A stretch of 64,000 nt of DNA from Drosophila persimilis (taxonomy: Eukaryota; Arthropoda; Insecta; Diptera; Drosophilidae). The stretch spans positions 372,001-436,000 of the forward strand of contig NW_020825401.1 in NCBI RefSeq assembly GCF_003286085.1. The letters run 5' to 3'. Positions 41,346 to 53,100 of the stretch are shown here, piece after piece. The notes beneath the pieces were generated by a model that worked only from the letters and a program-made list of their open reading frames with translations, did no database searches and was not told the origin of the DNA. Each line of letters begins with the position of its first letter. Within the stretch, counting starts at the first letter, position 1. A program made the position numbers and the translations under genes.

Positions 41346-41634
41346 TGGTTGTGCAAATTAACCTGCCGTTAGGCACGATTTCTGAATGTTTTACTGATAC
41401 ACTGGAATCAGACAGACCGACAGATCCACTTGTGCACTCAATCGACTTTCAATTATAAGTGCATTTATTCTAAAGCGGCGCCCTCTTCATGAGCGGCTGC
41501 TGCTTGCATAGGCTCCGTTCGCAACATGGTATAAGAGCGCATGACATTACAATTTAAGAGCGTGATTTCATACATTTCTCTTAGGTATAATTATAGCTAT
41601 ATATATATATGCAGGCAACTGATTTGCCTTAACA
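41346..41634 (-). repeat. BEL-4 3' LTR
   Basis: 289 bp; on the + strand TGGTTGTGCAAAT...TTGCCTTAACA. About four differences, including one indel, from the 5' LTR at 47813-48102. The (AT)n run near 41601 is shared. Confidence 0.92.
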
Positions 41635-41660
41635 TCGGCCGCGTTGACAGCCTATAGGCT

Positions 41661-42812
41661 TCAATCCAATGGAATAGGCGCCAAACGATGGATCGATCGC
41701 TTGTAGACCCCGGCCTTCGTCCTAATCACGGCCACGCGAACCTTCCCGTCCGCTCCTGGGATTGCCTCCTCCACTATTTCGGTGAGCCGCATTTGAGGGG
41801 GCACGTTGTCCTCGTGAATTGCCACCACTCTGCCTGGCTCCAAGTTGGCGACCTCCTCGGACCACTTCCCTCGCTGTTGAAGGCTGAGAAGATAGTCTCT
41901 GGACCAATCTCTCCAAAATCTTTGCTTGATGGCAGACACGAGCTGCCATCGTTGCAGATATGTGAGGCTGCTGTCTGGTCTGGGCAGCTCTGATTCGGGT
42001 GGCAGCGAAACTAGCGTTCTGCCGACTAGTAGATGCGATGGAATCACCACCTCCCCTTCGTTGGGGCTGCCGCTGTCGACCACCAGTGGTCTGGAATTGA
42101 GCACGGCCTCGACGTCCACGAGAACCGTATGCAGCTCGTCCTCCTTGAGCACTGCGCTGCCCATAGCCCTGAGCAGCAGATTCTTGGCGGACTTCACCGC
42201 CGACTCCCACAGGCCTCCAATGTGCGGGACTCGCGGGGGAATGAATTCCACCGAAAAACTGTGAGCCGCAGCATACGCCTTGAGGTCTTCGTCCTTGGCA
42301 TTGAATGCATACATGCGCTCCTTGAGCATGCGAGCTGCACCAACAAAATTCGTGGCGTTGTCGCAATAGAGTTTGACAAGAGGCCCACGACGTCCAACAA
42401 ACCTGGATAAGCACAAAATAAATGTATTAGAGGTCAAGTCTTTTACAATATCTAGGTGTACGGCATTAGATGCAAAGCAGACAAACACTGCTATGTACAT
42501 CTTAAGAGGCTGCTTGCCACGAATCCCAAGCGATACACGAACCGGTCCAAACAAATCAACTCCGCTAATCTCGAAGGGTCGATTCCCACGCAATCGATCA
42601 GCGGGAAGATTTCCCATGATTTGTGAGAGAAGCTTCGGCTTGTAGTGGAAACAGTGTACGCATTTCCGGACAATGGCACTGCACTCTCTTCGTGCATTTA
42701 TCAGCCACATGGACTGTCTTAGGAATCCCACTAGTGCACGGGGTCCAGCGTGACAATTGGCTCGATGCAAATAGCTAAGATAGAGGGTAACAAATGTACA
42801 ATTTTTTGGCAT
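41661..42812 (-). pseudogene. BEL-4 integrase
   Basis: 383 residues. CHAGPRALVGFL and CVHCFHYK form the zinc region. The catalytic core has VDLFGP, CDNATNF and HIGGLWESAVKSAK, with all three acids present. The C-terminal part NSRPLVVDSGSP, IPSHLLVGRTL and KRSIHRLAPIPLD is typical of BEL. It is separated from the RT/RNase H frame by a TAA at 42855-42857, where BEL-3 has the VGGRLVNAP segment; a small deletion probably made this stop. The same frame continues on both sides. Confidence 0.92.
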
Positions 42813-42854
42813 TAACAGTGGAAATTTTGCATTATGGGCTAGAGGAGCGTTTAA

Positions 42855-44615
42855 TTAACCTACTCGAACCAACGAAAACGAGCATGAGCCCCCACCTTCC
42901 GAAATGAAGGGAGTTAGTTTTTGAAGTGATGCCTGCAACTTTGATGACTTTTTTATTTTGTCAATCTCCTGCGAGAATGCGTCTCTTTGAACAGCTTCAA
43001 CTGCTGCTAGAAACGCTGCGCCGAGCTCTTCTGATGACGGACAAGTACTACTCCAAATTACTCCTTTCCTTTTGTTTATGAACCGGCGGATATATGCAAT
43101 TGTGCCTACCACTTTCATATATGATGATGAGTTTTCTATTAGGGTGAGGATGGGATTGTGTTCGCCATCGGCCGCGACAAGCGAAGTGGCTACCTTCTTC
43201 TTCTCTAATGACGCGTCCGCTTCTGTCAAACGTAAATGACGATTTTGAGGCCAATCCATGGCATTTTGTTGCAGGAATGACGGGCCGTTAAACCAAAATA
43301 GTGAATCTAAGTCTGCTACTGATGATCCCCGAGATACTGGATCTGCAGGATTTTCTTTGGTGGGTACATGTCTCCATGAGGCAGTCGAAGTCATTTCCTG
43401 TATCTCTGCAATTCGATTTGAAACAAATGTTGTTAACTGGGAGGGATGAGTTTGCAGCCAATGTAGAACCACTTCCGAATCTGACCACAATATAACCTTC
43501 TCTACGGGGCAATCAATAATAGATCGAACTTCCTCCCACAACTTTGCCAACAGATGAGCGACACATAGCTCCAATCTTGGGATTGTTTTTGTCTTTAAGG
43601 GTGCCACCCTTGACTTTGCCGTTAATAAGTTAACGGACACTCCATTTGAATGAGACACACGAACGTAGATGCAGCAGCCGTATGCTCGCGTGGACGCATC
43701 TGCAAACCCATGTATTTGACATCGAGTGCTTGTGCTAGCTCCTACAAAACGTGGAATGGTGACTTCATGCAACCTTTGCATGTCCGAAACCATCGACTCC
43801 CATCTTTGTTGCAACTTTAAGGGAATGGGATCGTCCCAACCAAGGCTCAAAAGCCAAATTTCCTGCAAGAAGATTTTTGCATTAGTAATCACCGGACATA
43901 GCAGACCCAAGGGATCGAAAAGACTGGCTATGACGGATAACATTACTCTCTTGGTTGTGGTTTCGGACGAGACTATTGGTTTCAGACAGTACTTGAAAAT
44001 GTCTGCCTGTGGGTTCCACATCAGTCCAAGAGTTTTGCAATCTTGCTGATCTCCACTCGAAATAACCAGATTCTCTTTCTGACTGTCACCTAGTTGACAA
44101 TTAGCAGTCCACTTCGTCAGCACAAATCCGGCTGGCTCTAGGATTTCAACTAGCTGTTGACGCAATATCCGTAGTTCGGATTTCGTGTCTGCGCCTGTAA
44201 GAAGATCGTCAACATAGAAATCGGAAGCAAGAGACTTTGAGCCAAGTGGATGCGAATTTAAATGAGTTTCGCTTAGATACTTCAAGCACCTGACAGCAAG
44301 AAATGGTGCGCTGGCCGTGCCATAAGTTACCGTATTTAGACGAAATACTTGCAAGGGATCCGAACTTGCACGTCTCCAAATAATTAATTGGAATTTGCGA
44401 TGCGCCTCATCAAGTTCGACTTGACGGTACATTTTTGTAATGTCTGCTGTAAGAGCGAATTTGCGACACCGAAATCTTAACAACGTTGCGTATAGGCACG
44501 GCTGGATGGTTGCTCCAACCATGAGTAAATCATTGAGCGAGACTTGACTCGTTGTTTTGCACGACGCATCGAACACTACTCTAAGCTTAGTGGATGTACT
44601 TTGTGGTCGTTCCAC
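42855..44615 (-). pseudogene. BEL-4 RT and RNase H
   Basis: 586 residues in one frame. RT: STKLRVVFDASCKTTSQVSLND, LTADITKMYRQVEL (Asp), TYGTASAPFLAVRCL and DFYVDDLLTGADT (catalytic pair). Next the SLFDPLGLLCPV region, then RNase H motifs FADASTRAYGCCIYV, ILWSDSEVVLHWL and NPADPVSRG. An in-frame TGA at 44616-44618 separates it from the protease part, where BEL-3 has CVLWPQS. The ATG that follows the stop is not a genuine start. Confidence 0.93.
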
Positions 44616-45761
44616 TCATTGATACGGGATGAAACAATGCGGCTCTGCCGGGATTGAGTTTTCCATTGCAGTCATATGGCCTAACGACAAGTATTCCTCC
44701 ATAAAGTCCATAAACATCGATTTTATGGCAGGTTTTTGGCATAATCGCCTTTCTAAAGACAAAAATCGTCTTCTGGCTGTCTCAAACGACGAACCGAGAG
44801 ATGTCGGGCTAGACTTAAATGGCAAAGAAACTTGCAATCGACCGGAGGGTAGACGTGTGATAGTGTCGATAAAGGATTTTTCACACATAGTTTCTTCGGG
44901 GGTATACAGTCTTTCTATGGATGCATTTGGAACATTTTCCAACTCCCAGAAACGTTTGACCAAGCTGTCGAGCGGGCAGGCTTCTTGTACTGTGCTCACC
45001 ATAGAGCAAGTTAATGTGGCTTGAGGGCCTTTGGACTTGCAACGTCCAGACACCACCCACCCAAAAACAGTGTTTTGTAAGGTTAGTGCCTCTCTGCCCT
45101 GTTTTACTTGACCATTACTTAAGATATCGAAAAAGGCGTCTGCACCTAATAGCAAATCAACCTTTTGTGGCTTGTAAACGACTGGATCAGCCAGTGGATA
45201 GCTCTCAGTAGCATCCATTAAGGAATCAGGCGGAACCGCCTTTTCTGGATGGTACGAGGAAATCGATTTTAAAATCACGAAATCTGCCACCATTTCGAAT
45301 GGGTGTATGCGAGAGCAGATTGTGGTTTGCACAATTTGGTGTGCCGATAAGCTGGATTTTCCAATACCTAACAAACTAATATGCTTTCTAGTTCTCTTTA
45401 ACTGCAGACTTTTTGCCAATTCATCGGTTATAAAATTCACTTGAGAACCAGAGTCCAACAATACTCTGGCTGGCTGATGTTGGCTTGAGCTGCCTTTAAT
45501 GTCAACAACTGCTGTGGCTAAAAGTACTTGGTCATTGTCGCGTGCCATTGCATGATTCGAAACTAGTGGACGTGCGTTTAGAATTGCAGGAATTGCGTTT
45601 AGGATTGTCCAACGCAGCTTGACTTGTGGATGAGTCAGTTGTGTAACGATGTAACAAAGTATGATGCGGTTTGGAACAGACTCTGCAATGTGACGATTTG
45701 CACTTTGACACAATGTGTCCTTTGCGTAGGCAATTAATGCATAGCGGAACTCCCTTTGCAA
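44616..45761 (-). pseudogene. BEL-4 protease and RT leading region
   Basis: The protease motif RVLLDSGSQVNFITDELAKSL near 45430-45495 keeps the DSG active site. Next come LLGADAFFDILSNGQV, a FGWVVSGR segment and the conserved pre-RT block RRFLSLERRL. In the same frame as the following RT but a different frame from gag, with a frameshift somewhere at 45540-45640, so protease-pol cannot be read as a simple extension of gag. Confidence 0.9.
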
Positions 45762-46857
45762 ATTGGAAGCGGGTTGCGACTGAAGCTGCAGCGAACTCCG
45801 AGCAAGAAGTGATGAAATGATCAGTTGCCTTGCAAAATGAACATTTCTGATCTTGAGAAGGTTTGGCCTGAGCCACAGTCAACGAAGTCTTTCCAGATTG
45901 CTTGTTCTTTGAATCCTGACTTGTCTTTTTTCCTCTAGATTGCCCTGAATTCGTCTCTTCTGCAGATAAATGTTGGTAGCGTTTGTTAAGCGAAGATACA
46001 CAGTCTGTCCAATATGGAATGGATTGATAATCCAGATTCTCTTCCCATCGAAAGCGGGTTTTTTGATCTACCTTGGACATGACAATGTGTATCAGTAAAG
46101 CATCCGAAATTTGTTTATAATCTCCTACAGACAATAGCGACTCGTAAATAGCGGAAGCTGTGTCAAGAAGGGATCTCAGCCCAGATGCAGACGGACCTTG
46201 CATGCTTTGCAACTCGAACAGACGGGCTATACTATTTAAGAATATTAAACAATCATTATCGTATACCTTCATTAAGGCACTAAGGGCCTTCGGATAGTTT
46301 TGTTCGGTCACTGGATAAGCCTGTACTACTCCTAGCGCTTCTTTCTCTAAGCAAGTCAATAAATGATTAAATTTCTCCACATTGCTTAATGTGGGATCGC
46401 TATCCACTATGCTACTAAATAGGCCGATAAAATTTTTATACTCGGTATAATCGCCACTGAATTTGGGAAATTTTACTGGCGGCAAATGTCTATTTGTAGC
46501 AATTGTCGTATTTAATACCAATTCATTTGCTGTCCGTTGCTCAAATTTAGCAGACATGGACTTGAGCGTGGATTTAGCCTCAATACATAAATCCTCAAAC
46601 TCGGCTCGAGAAGCTAAATCTGGGTTGACATCCTCAATTTCTACTTGTAATTGGAAAGCCCGTTCAATGTATGACTCTAATATTTCCATGCGGCACTCCA
46701 ATTGTGCCTTTGAAAAGGAAGACTGTTTATCTTTAAGAACGCTCCATGTACGATTGATATCTTTCTTAACTGCACTCAGCTTGCGAAGAGTGTCTAACGA
46801 CTCCACATCGTCAACCTCTGCCGATTGTCTAGACATTCCTCGCCGTTTTCCAGGCAT
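45532..46857 (-). CDS. BEL-4 gag
   Basis: Start chosen at MPGKRRGMSRQ (46857); the frame is open upstream to 46929 in leader-like sequence. About 441 residues. The N-terminal helical region (LRKLSAVKKDINRTW) is followed by the BEL gag core (LPPVKFPKFSGDYTEYKNF, HLLTCLEKEALGVV, YPKALSALMKVYDN). A basic linker follows, then three Cys/His knuckles (CSFCKATDHFITSC, CINCLRKGHIVSKC, CRVCSKPHHTLLH). The frame probably shifts in the last 30 codons, which read in parallel with the protease frame. Open over gag proper. Confidence 0.88.
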   Translation of the reverse strand: MPGKRRGMSRQSAEVDDVESLDTLRKLSAVKKDINRTWSVLKDKQSSFSKAQLECRMEILESYIERAFQLQVEIEDVNPDLASRAEFEDLCIEAKSTLKSMSAKFEQRTANELVLNTTIATNRHLPPVKFPKFSGDYTEYKNFIGLFSSIVDSDPTLSNVEKFNHLLTCLEKEALGVVQAYPVTEQNYPKALSALMKVYDNDCLIFLNSIARLFELQSMQGPSASGLRSLLDTASAIYESLLSVGDYKQISDALLIHIVMSKVDQKTRFRWEENLDYQSIPYWTDCVSSLNKRYQHLSAEETNSGQSRGKKTSQDSKNKQSGKTSLTVAQAKPSQDQKCSFCKATDHFITSCSEFAAASVATRFQFAKGVPLCINCLRKGHIVSKCKSSHCRVCSKPHHTLLHRYTTDSSTSQAALDNPKRNSCNSKRTSTSFESCNGTRQ

Positions 46858-47790
46858 TTTAGTTCTATAAAATTTTTGTTTCTCAAAAATGGCACTTGTC
46901 CCACTGTCACACTCAGCAATTACACTCACAAATTTTTTTTCTGCCTGCTAACAGCCCAATGCTGTTACCGTGCTAGAGACTACGAGAGAGAGAGAGAGAT
47001 GATCGCAAAAATGCCTACAAGCCAACGCTTTCGGTTTCGAGTCGAGCTTGTAGTTCACCGAAACGCAACTTAAATGCGCGTATATGCGTATGCTGCTTTA
47101 GCGACCGACCGACTAAACCACAAGTAATGGTATGTGTAATGTATGTGAGTGCTACATGGAGACAAGGAGAGAACACGAAACGATAAAGAGCAAGCGAGCG
47201 CTGAATGAGAGAGCACAAAGGTGCAGCTTCGCTGTAAAACGAAGAGCGTCCAGCAAGAACCGTTCGCGCAAAGCAGAAACGAAAATTTATGACGAAGACG
47301 GGCGAGGGGGGAATGATGCGCAGCGGTTAGAGCTTGCGCGCGAAACTATTGCCGTTTCTCCTTTGCTTGTCGGCTCTTTTTGGAAATGTCGTTGACCACA
47401 AGTACAGTGATCACTCTGTATAATCAACTAACTTTGAATGTGTGTACGTACAGATACCTGGCCGAATCACTTTTATTGAATAATTTATTCACAGGCCTTT
47501 TTTATACGTAGTTATTTATATTTTTTGATGAAACAATTCGGCACTTTGATTTACCTGTGGCACTGGTTGAGGGTTGTTTGAACACCGATGCATTCCCTCC
47601 CACAAGTTCATACCAACCAGGAATACCCACGAGCAGCTCTCAAGAGTAGCTAAGTTTGAAGTCCAGCGGGCCACCAATGACAACTGCAGGAACAGCAACA
47701 GCAACGAGCGAGGGATGATATCCAATGGGGATATCCAACGAAGCGCCAAGATTAATCCAATCCAACTTCTGTCCAATCCAGAAAATCAGG
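46858..47790 (-). other. BEL-4 5' leader, no gene
   Basis: About 930 bp between PBS and gag, with a (GA)n run near 46986-46999 and AACGAAAAC/GAGCGAGC-rich stretches. Short open frames only. Confidence 0.65.
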
Positions 47791-47808
47791 GTCCACCCGG
47801 GGGCGCCA
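47791..47808 (-). promoter_or_regulatory. BEL-4 primer-binding site, tRNA-Asn type
   Basis: GTCCACCCGGGGGCGCCA on the + strand equals the tRNA-Asn 3' end with CCA; the element strand carries its 18-nt complement. Located four bases inside the 5' LTR edge (47813). Confidence 0.8.
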
Positions 47809-47812
47809 AAAA

Positions 47813-48102
47813 TGGTTGTGCAAATTAGCCTGCCGTTAGGCACGATTTCTGAATGTTTTACTGATACACTGGAATCAGACAGACCGAACAGATCCACTTG
47901 TGCCCTCAATCGACTTTCAATTATAAGTGCATTTATTCTAAAGCGGCGCCCTCTTCATGAGCGGCTGCTGCTTGCATAGGCTCCGTTCGCAACATGGTAT
48001 AAGAGCGCATGACATTACAATTTAAGAGCGTGATTTCAAACATTTCTCTTAGGTATAATTATAGCTATATATATATATGCAGGCAACTGATTTGCCTTAA
48101 CA
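47813..48102 (-). repeat. BEL-4 5' LTR
   Basis: 290 bp, same ends as 41346-41634; then ATATT at 48103-48107 completes the TSD. Confidence 0.92.
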
Positions 48103-49212
48103 ATATTCTTATCGTATATTGTAAATAGTAATATGTTTGATTATAATATAGTAATAATAAGCAAAATATAAACTCTTAATTATAATTTCTCTTCCACTTT
48201 ATCGTTTACAGTTGACTTAATTTTTTCCAATTACAACTTCCTTACAGCTTTTGTTACAGTTTAACTTTTCCCACTAAAATTTTTCGTTACAGTTTAATAT
48301 TTTCTACTACAATATCCTTAAAACTTGTTGTTGCAGTATATTTATTTTACTACAATATCTTTAAACCTTACTAGAATATCAAACTGTACTCGCATACTTT
48401 TAAAACTGTAAGCCAATTCTTTCCAAACTTTCCAGAGACTACACAATTTTAGCTTCACACTACGTTAGTTCTTTAACACGTTCATTCTTGTTTGACTCAA
48501 TGTCGCTCGTTTTCGCTTCCTCTTCGATCAATACGTATGTATATGTATCCTCTCGTCTCATAAAGACAATTTCTGGCACTCACCAGACTATGCAACTGTA
48601 TCTTGCAACTTGCCTCTCAACTCTTGATACCACCAAGATTAGTCAGCTCTCATTCTGCTTCACGCCTTTCTTTTCCAGCTATACCGTCCCAACACCCCAG
48701 CCGTTTGCTTGTTGTCTGTATACCGAAAAGTCCCGCGCCGCTGTCAGTAACGATTGCTACTCGCTCTTCTTTCGTATCGTCTTCGTCTCCAGCTTCGTTA
48801 CCGCTGCTTTTGTCGTTTCTCTTGTCGTTTTCCGTTGCTTTGGTCGTCTTCTTCCGCCTTCACTGTTTCTTGTCTCCATCTTGTCGCTGTCTTTGAAATC
48901 AGTTCTTGCTGCCTTCGGTGTTTCCTTTTGCCTTCACCGTTTCTTGTCGCTGAGTCTGCCGTTGTTTCGCTTTTCTGCCTGTCGCTCCTGAACATACCAC
49001 AGCGTCGCTTCTGAATTTCACAAATCGACGCAATTCTCGAAAATTCTTTTTGACGCTCTGCTTCTATCTCTGTCGCTCTTTAACAATTGTCCATTAACAC
49101 TCTTGACTTGGTTAATGCTATTTTGCGACCTCTGACCCGAAACTCCACCACACAGCGCAATTGATTACAATTCTTACACAGTTTTTCTACACGTTTTAGT
49201 CACAATCCAATT
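48103..49212 (-). other. SAP-Ty3 5' leader, no gene
   Basis: Continues the element upstream of its gag after BEL-4. The left part is AT-rich with repeated TTACAGTTTAA/TACTACAATATC blocks (48230-48385); the right part is pyrimidine-rich (48620-49080) with CGTTGCTTTCGTCTTC-like runs. Open frames there (for example 48488-48991, +) are compositional. Confidence 0.6.
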
Positions 49213-49229
49213 TCCCGGACGAGCCCCCA
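49213..49229 (-). promoter_or_regulatory. SAP-Ty3 primer-binding site, tRNA-Pro type
   Basis: The - strand reads TGGGGGCTCGTCCGGGA, the well-known tRNA-Pro PBS core, four bases from the LTR edge at 49234. Confidence 0.82.
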
Positions 49230-49233
49230 CTTG

Positions 49234-49430
49234 TGTGGTCCCAGGGTTTATGCACTGATATGGATTGAATCCCGAGACGACGATTTAATAAGTTGTAGAT
49301 GTGAACTTTTATTAAGTATTTAAATGGATTACGATTATTATTAACAATGTATTTGTATGAGCGTATAACTTTGGATTATGTGGATCAATTGTCTGCTGTG
49401 TGTGAAGCTCACGAAACTCTGGCACCGACC
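49234..49430 (-). repeat. SAP-Ty3 5' LTR, truncated
   Basis: Matches 25551-25745 with a few substitutions, then switches at CACCGACC to BEL-2b LTR sequence (AGAGAGCCGCC). About 100 bp of its outer (U3) part are therefore missing. Confidence 0.85.
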
Positions 49431-49769
49431 AGAGAGAGCCGCCTATGTTGTAAAACGTTGACGTTCTGCAGAGCTGCTGCGCTCTCCCGCTAAAGGGGCT
49501 CTCTGCCGCCGGCACTTCTGCAACTACTTTGATCTGCTGCCGTCACTTCGGCAATCACTTTGATCTAACGCCGTCGTCTATAGTTTAGTTCTATGCTAAC
49601 CCCTCTGCGCATTGGTTGCATATCGATCTCGCATAAATTTTATCTGGCAATAGCAAGTAATCGGCTTCCGCTAAGCCACCAAGATTAAATACGAATTATA
49701 AAGTTTAATCCAAAATCTCTTTTCATTTTTGAAACACATAGGTGCCAAAAAAGCTTGGCATCTCAACCA
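49431..49769 (+). repeat. BEL-2b 5' LTR, 5'-truncated
   Basis: Aligns to BEL-2a LTR from about its 57th base to its end (CTCAACCA here). More diverged than the BEL-2a LTRs are from each other. Confidence 0.87.
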
Positions 49770-50106
49770 TTGGTGACCCCCCGACGTGATATAAAACCAT
49801 TGCTTAATCGCGTTCCGTTAAAACACTTATTAATTATACAATATTGTGTTGTTGGGTAGTTTAACTACCAACAAATACATTTGGGTGCACGTTGAAAAAC
49901 AGTTTAAAGTGCAAATTCAGTGAGAGTGCGGCTGGAATAGTTATAGACAAATTCCGGTACTTAAGCTTCGAATCTCTCATTCTCTGCGCAGCTGCAGCCG
50001 CGGTTCTTGACTTTTCGTGTCTTGCATTCTCGCTCTCGCGTCTATACATCGTCGCTTAAGCGGTATTTCATTTTCCGTTGTTGTGTCGAATTGCACAACG
50101 GTTAAC

Positions 50107-53100
50107 ATGGACAACGATCCGAATACAGGCGCGGGCGGAAATATTGTGGTGGCTGATTCCAGACTGAGTCTGTATAAGCGTAAAAGTCAGTCATTATATG
50201 ATCGATTGCACAGGCTTGGGGAATCATTCGCGGGGAATAAAATCGATAAGCTGACCGCCGCGGAAGTCGAGGTGCGCCTTGATATGTTGGCAGAAATTCG
50301 AGAGGAATTTAATAAGGCCCATAATGAATTGGAGGCTCTCGATCAAAACGAGATTGGGAGTGAGCTGCGCGAAATCTTCGATACTCTTTTCATATCGTTG
50401 AAAGCTGAGTTGCTGGCTGCTGTTGAAGTAAGACAGTCACACGCCGCTGCCCATTCTACGACTCTGCCAAGCCATTCCGGACATAGTACCATCATCATGG
50501 CTCACAAGCAGCGACTTCCTGAGCTGAAGGTGCCTAAGTTTTCTGGTGGATACGTCGAGTTCTCCGATTTTATGGCAATGTTCAAATCGGTGATTGATGC
50601 GGATGCGGATCTCAGTGACATCGAGAAATTCCAGCACCTTCGCTCTTGCCTCGCTGATGCGGCTTTGGATTCGGTTCGATCGTTGGAGCTCTCCAGTGCC
50701 AATTATCGTGCGGCTCTGGATATACTTAATAAACGCTTTAATAACAAAAGACTTGTTTTCCAGGCACACATCAAGAAGATTCTTGGGCTAAAGAGGGTAG
50801 ACTCGCCTTCTGCTAAAAGGCTTCGGGAGTTTTCGGATGCAGTCAATTTACACATGCGAGCGTTGCAGACATTGGGAACTGCTGAGGAGATTTCAGGATT
50901 CATGGTTATCAACATGCTGCTGCAGAAGTTGGATTCGAAGACGCAAACCAAATGGGAGGAGCACACATCGTCGGATGCTATACCTACCGCAGAGGAATTC
51001 TTCGAATTCTTGCAGCAACGCTGCCAGAAAATGGAGCGATTGGAATATGCTACAGCGACACACGCTAGTAGCGATCAGGTGGGAAAAAACCATTCCTATA
51101 CGCAGGTTAAGAAAACGTTTGTAGCTTCCAACTCTTCCGCCGACCCGTCTGTATGCGTCTTTTGCCACTCAGCGGGCCATGGAATATACTCGTGCAAGAT
51201 ATTCGGAAATCTCTCACCGTTGCTGCGCCACAAAGAAGTGAAGAAGCTTTCCCTATGCTTCAATTGCCTAAAACCGGGGCACCGGACCCGCGCATGCAAT
51301 AGTGGAAAATGTCGAGTATGCGGCGGTAGGCATCATAGTTTGTTGCACTTCGATAGTATACAGCCCACAACACAAGGCTGCCCAGGTATTACTCCTCCCG
51401 ATCTGGCCGTTCAACCGGACACTCTTTCCGTTGCTCAAAATTCTGCTAGCAGCTCGTCTCTACCTTCGTCTACCTCTCTTGCTGCCCAAGGTCTTCACTC
51501 TGATGTCGTGCTTCTGGCTACAGCCGTGGTTCTCGTGAAGAATCGGTCTGGCGTTTTAGTTCCTTGTCGTGCCATCTTAGATTCAGGATCGCAGCTGCAT
51601 CTCGTCACATCCAGGTTCGCCCAGCAGCTTCAGCTTAGGAGAACTCAATCGTCTGCACTTGTGTCTGGGCTGGGCGATACCAGCGTTTCTACTGAGGAAT
51701 CCACCATAAGCATTTGTATGCATTCTCGCACCTCTGCTTACACAACTACACTTACTGCTCTCATCGCCCCCACGATTACCGATTCTCAACCAAGTATGAC
51801 AGTAAATGTATCCGATTGGCGTATTCCATCTAACATTCAGCTCGCTGATCCTGCATTTTTCAATCCTCAACGGGTTGATCTTCTCATTGGTGCGAGCGTT
51901 TTTTATGATCTCCTCTGCGTAGGGCAAATCAAACTCACCGATGGACTGCCTCTTCTGCAGAAGACCCGGCTTGGGTGGATCGTATCTGGCGGTGGACAGA
52001 AGGTATCAAGCTCGGCGCTTTTGGCCACGCACAATTGTCCAGATTCGATAGCTGAGATGGAAGCAAGGTTGGATAAAACTCTTCGTATGTTTTGGGAAGT
52101 CGAGGATTGTGTGGAGGCTGGGTTGAATACCAAAGAAGAAGACGATTGTGAAGCACATTTCGTAAGCCACCTTTCACGGTTGCCATCCGGGTAGTATGCA
52201 GTTCGTCTGCCGCTAAATAACAATACTGATCGTTTAGGAGAATCTTATGCGCAGGCTTATCGACGGTTCATCAGTCTGGAGCGAAAACTGGAGCGTAATC
52301 CTACACTCAAGGAGCGGTATTCCGCCTTTATGAGGGAGTACATTGATTTGCATCATATGCACCAAGTCAACCCTGATTCCCGTAGCCTCTGCAAATATTT
52401 CTTGCCTCATCACTGTGTCCTAAAGGAGGACAGTACGACGACAAAACTCCGTGTCGTTTTCGATGGATCCGCAGCTACATAAACTGGATATTCTCTAAAT
52501 GATGTGATGATGACAGGCCCTGTTATTCAGCCTGCATTGTTTAACATATTGATTCGCTTTCGAACATATCCAGTCGCTCTCACTGGGGACATTTGTAAAA
52601 TGTACCGCTGCGTACGAGTGTCTCCACCCGACAATTTGTATCAGTGCATCCTATGGCGAGATTCCATCGAGTCCGAGGTTCAAGTCTACACATTAGACAC
52701 CGTCACATACGGGACGAGGGCTGCATTATTTTTAGCGGTCCGCGCAATGCACCAGCTGGCCATCGACGAGGGTGAATCCTACCCTCTTGGCTCAGCTGCT
52801 CTGCGGCAGGAGTTTTACGTGGATGACCTAATTTCGGGCGGTAATTCGGTCGCACAGGTCATGGACAAGATGCACCAAACATCAGCTCTACTGTCCCGTG
52901 GTAACTTTAGACTTAGGAAATGGTGCTCCAGTCACCAGGAAGTACTTGAGGGAACCCCTGAAGATGACATAGAGAACTTCCTAAAGTTTAATGATGGAAG
53001 CGACATAGCCAAAATTCTCGGCTTAGCGTGGGACCCTGCTTCGGATCAGCTGATTTTTGCCTTGTCCGCACTGGACACAACCTCAAAGCCATCAAAGCGG

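Larger units (their letters stand above)
41346..48102 (-). mobile_element. BEL-4: complete BEL/Pao element with TSD ATATT
   Basis: 6757 bp, two LTRs of about 290 bp, tRNA-Asn PBS, 5-bp TSD, gag and pol present. Inserted in the SAP-Ty3 leader. LTR divergence of roughly 1.4 percent makes it older than BEL-2a if rates are equal. Confidence 0.93.
25551..49430 (-). mobile_element. SAP-Ty3: Ty3/gypsy-type element split by CR1 and BEL-4
   Basis: Order on the - strand: 5' LTR (49430 to 49234, truncated), tRNA-Pro PBS, leader (interrupted by BEL-4), gag with SAP motif (41328), zinc knuckles, protease remnant, RT start (to 39579), CR1 insertion, RT end (27859), RNase H/integrase and 3' LTR. With insertions removed it is about 5.5 kb. 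It entered Gyp-X, whose RNase H sequence abuts the 3' LTR at 25550. The clade is uncertain; the RT (FYMDDIIIP) recalls mdg3/micropia-like elements. Confidence 0.82.

Noticed and set aside
41722..42414. 230-codon frame on the - strand overlapping BEL-4 integrase
   Set aside because: Out-of-frame shadow of the integrase with a Gln/Arg/Ser-rich translation.
48488..48991. 167-codon + strand open frame, Phe/Ser/Leu-rich
   Set aside because: Pyrimidine-rich leader of a - strand element; composition explains it.
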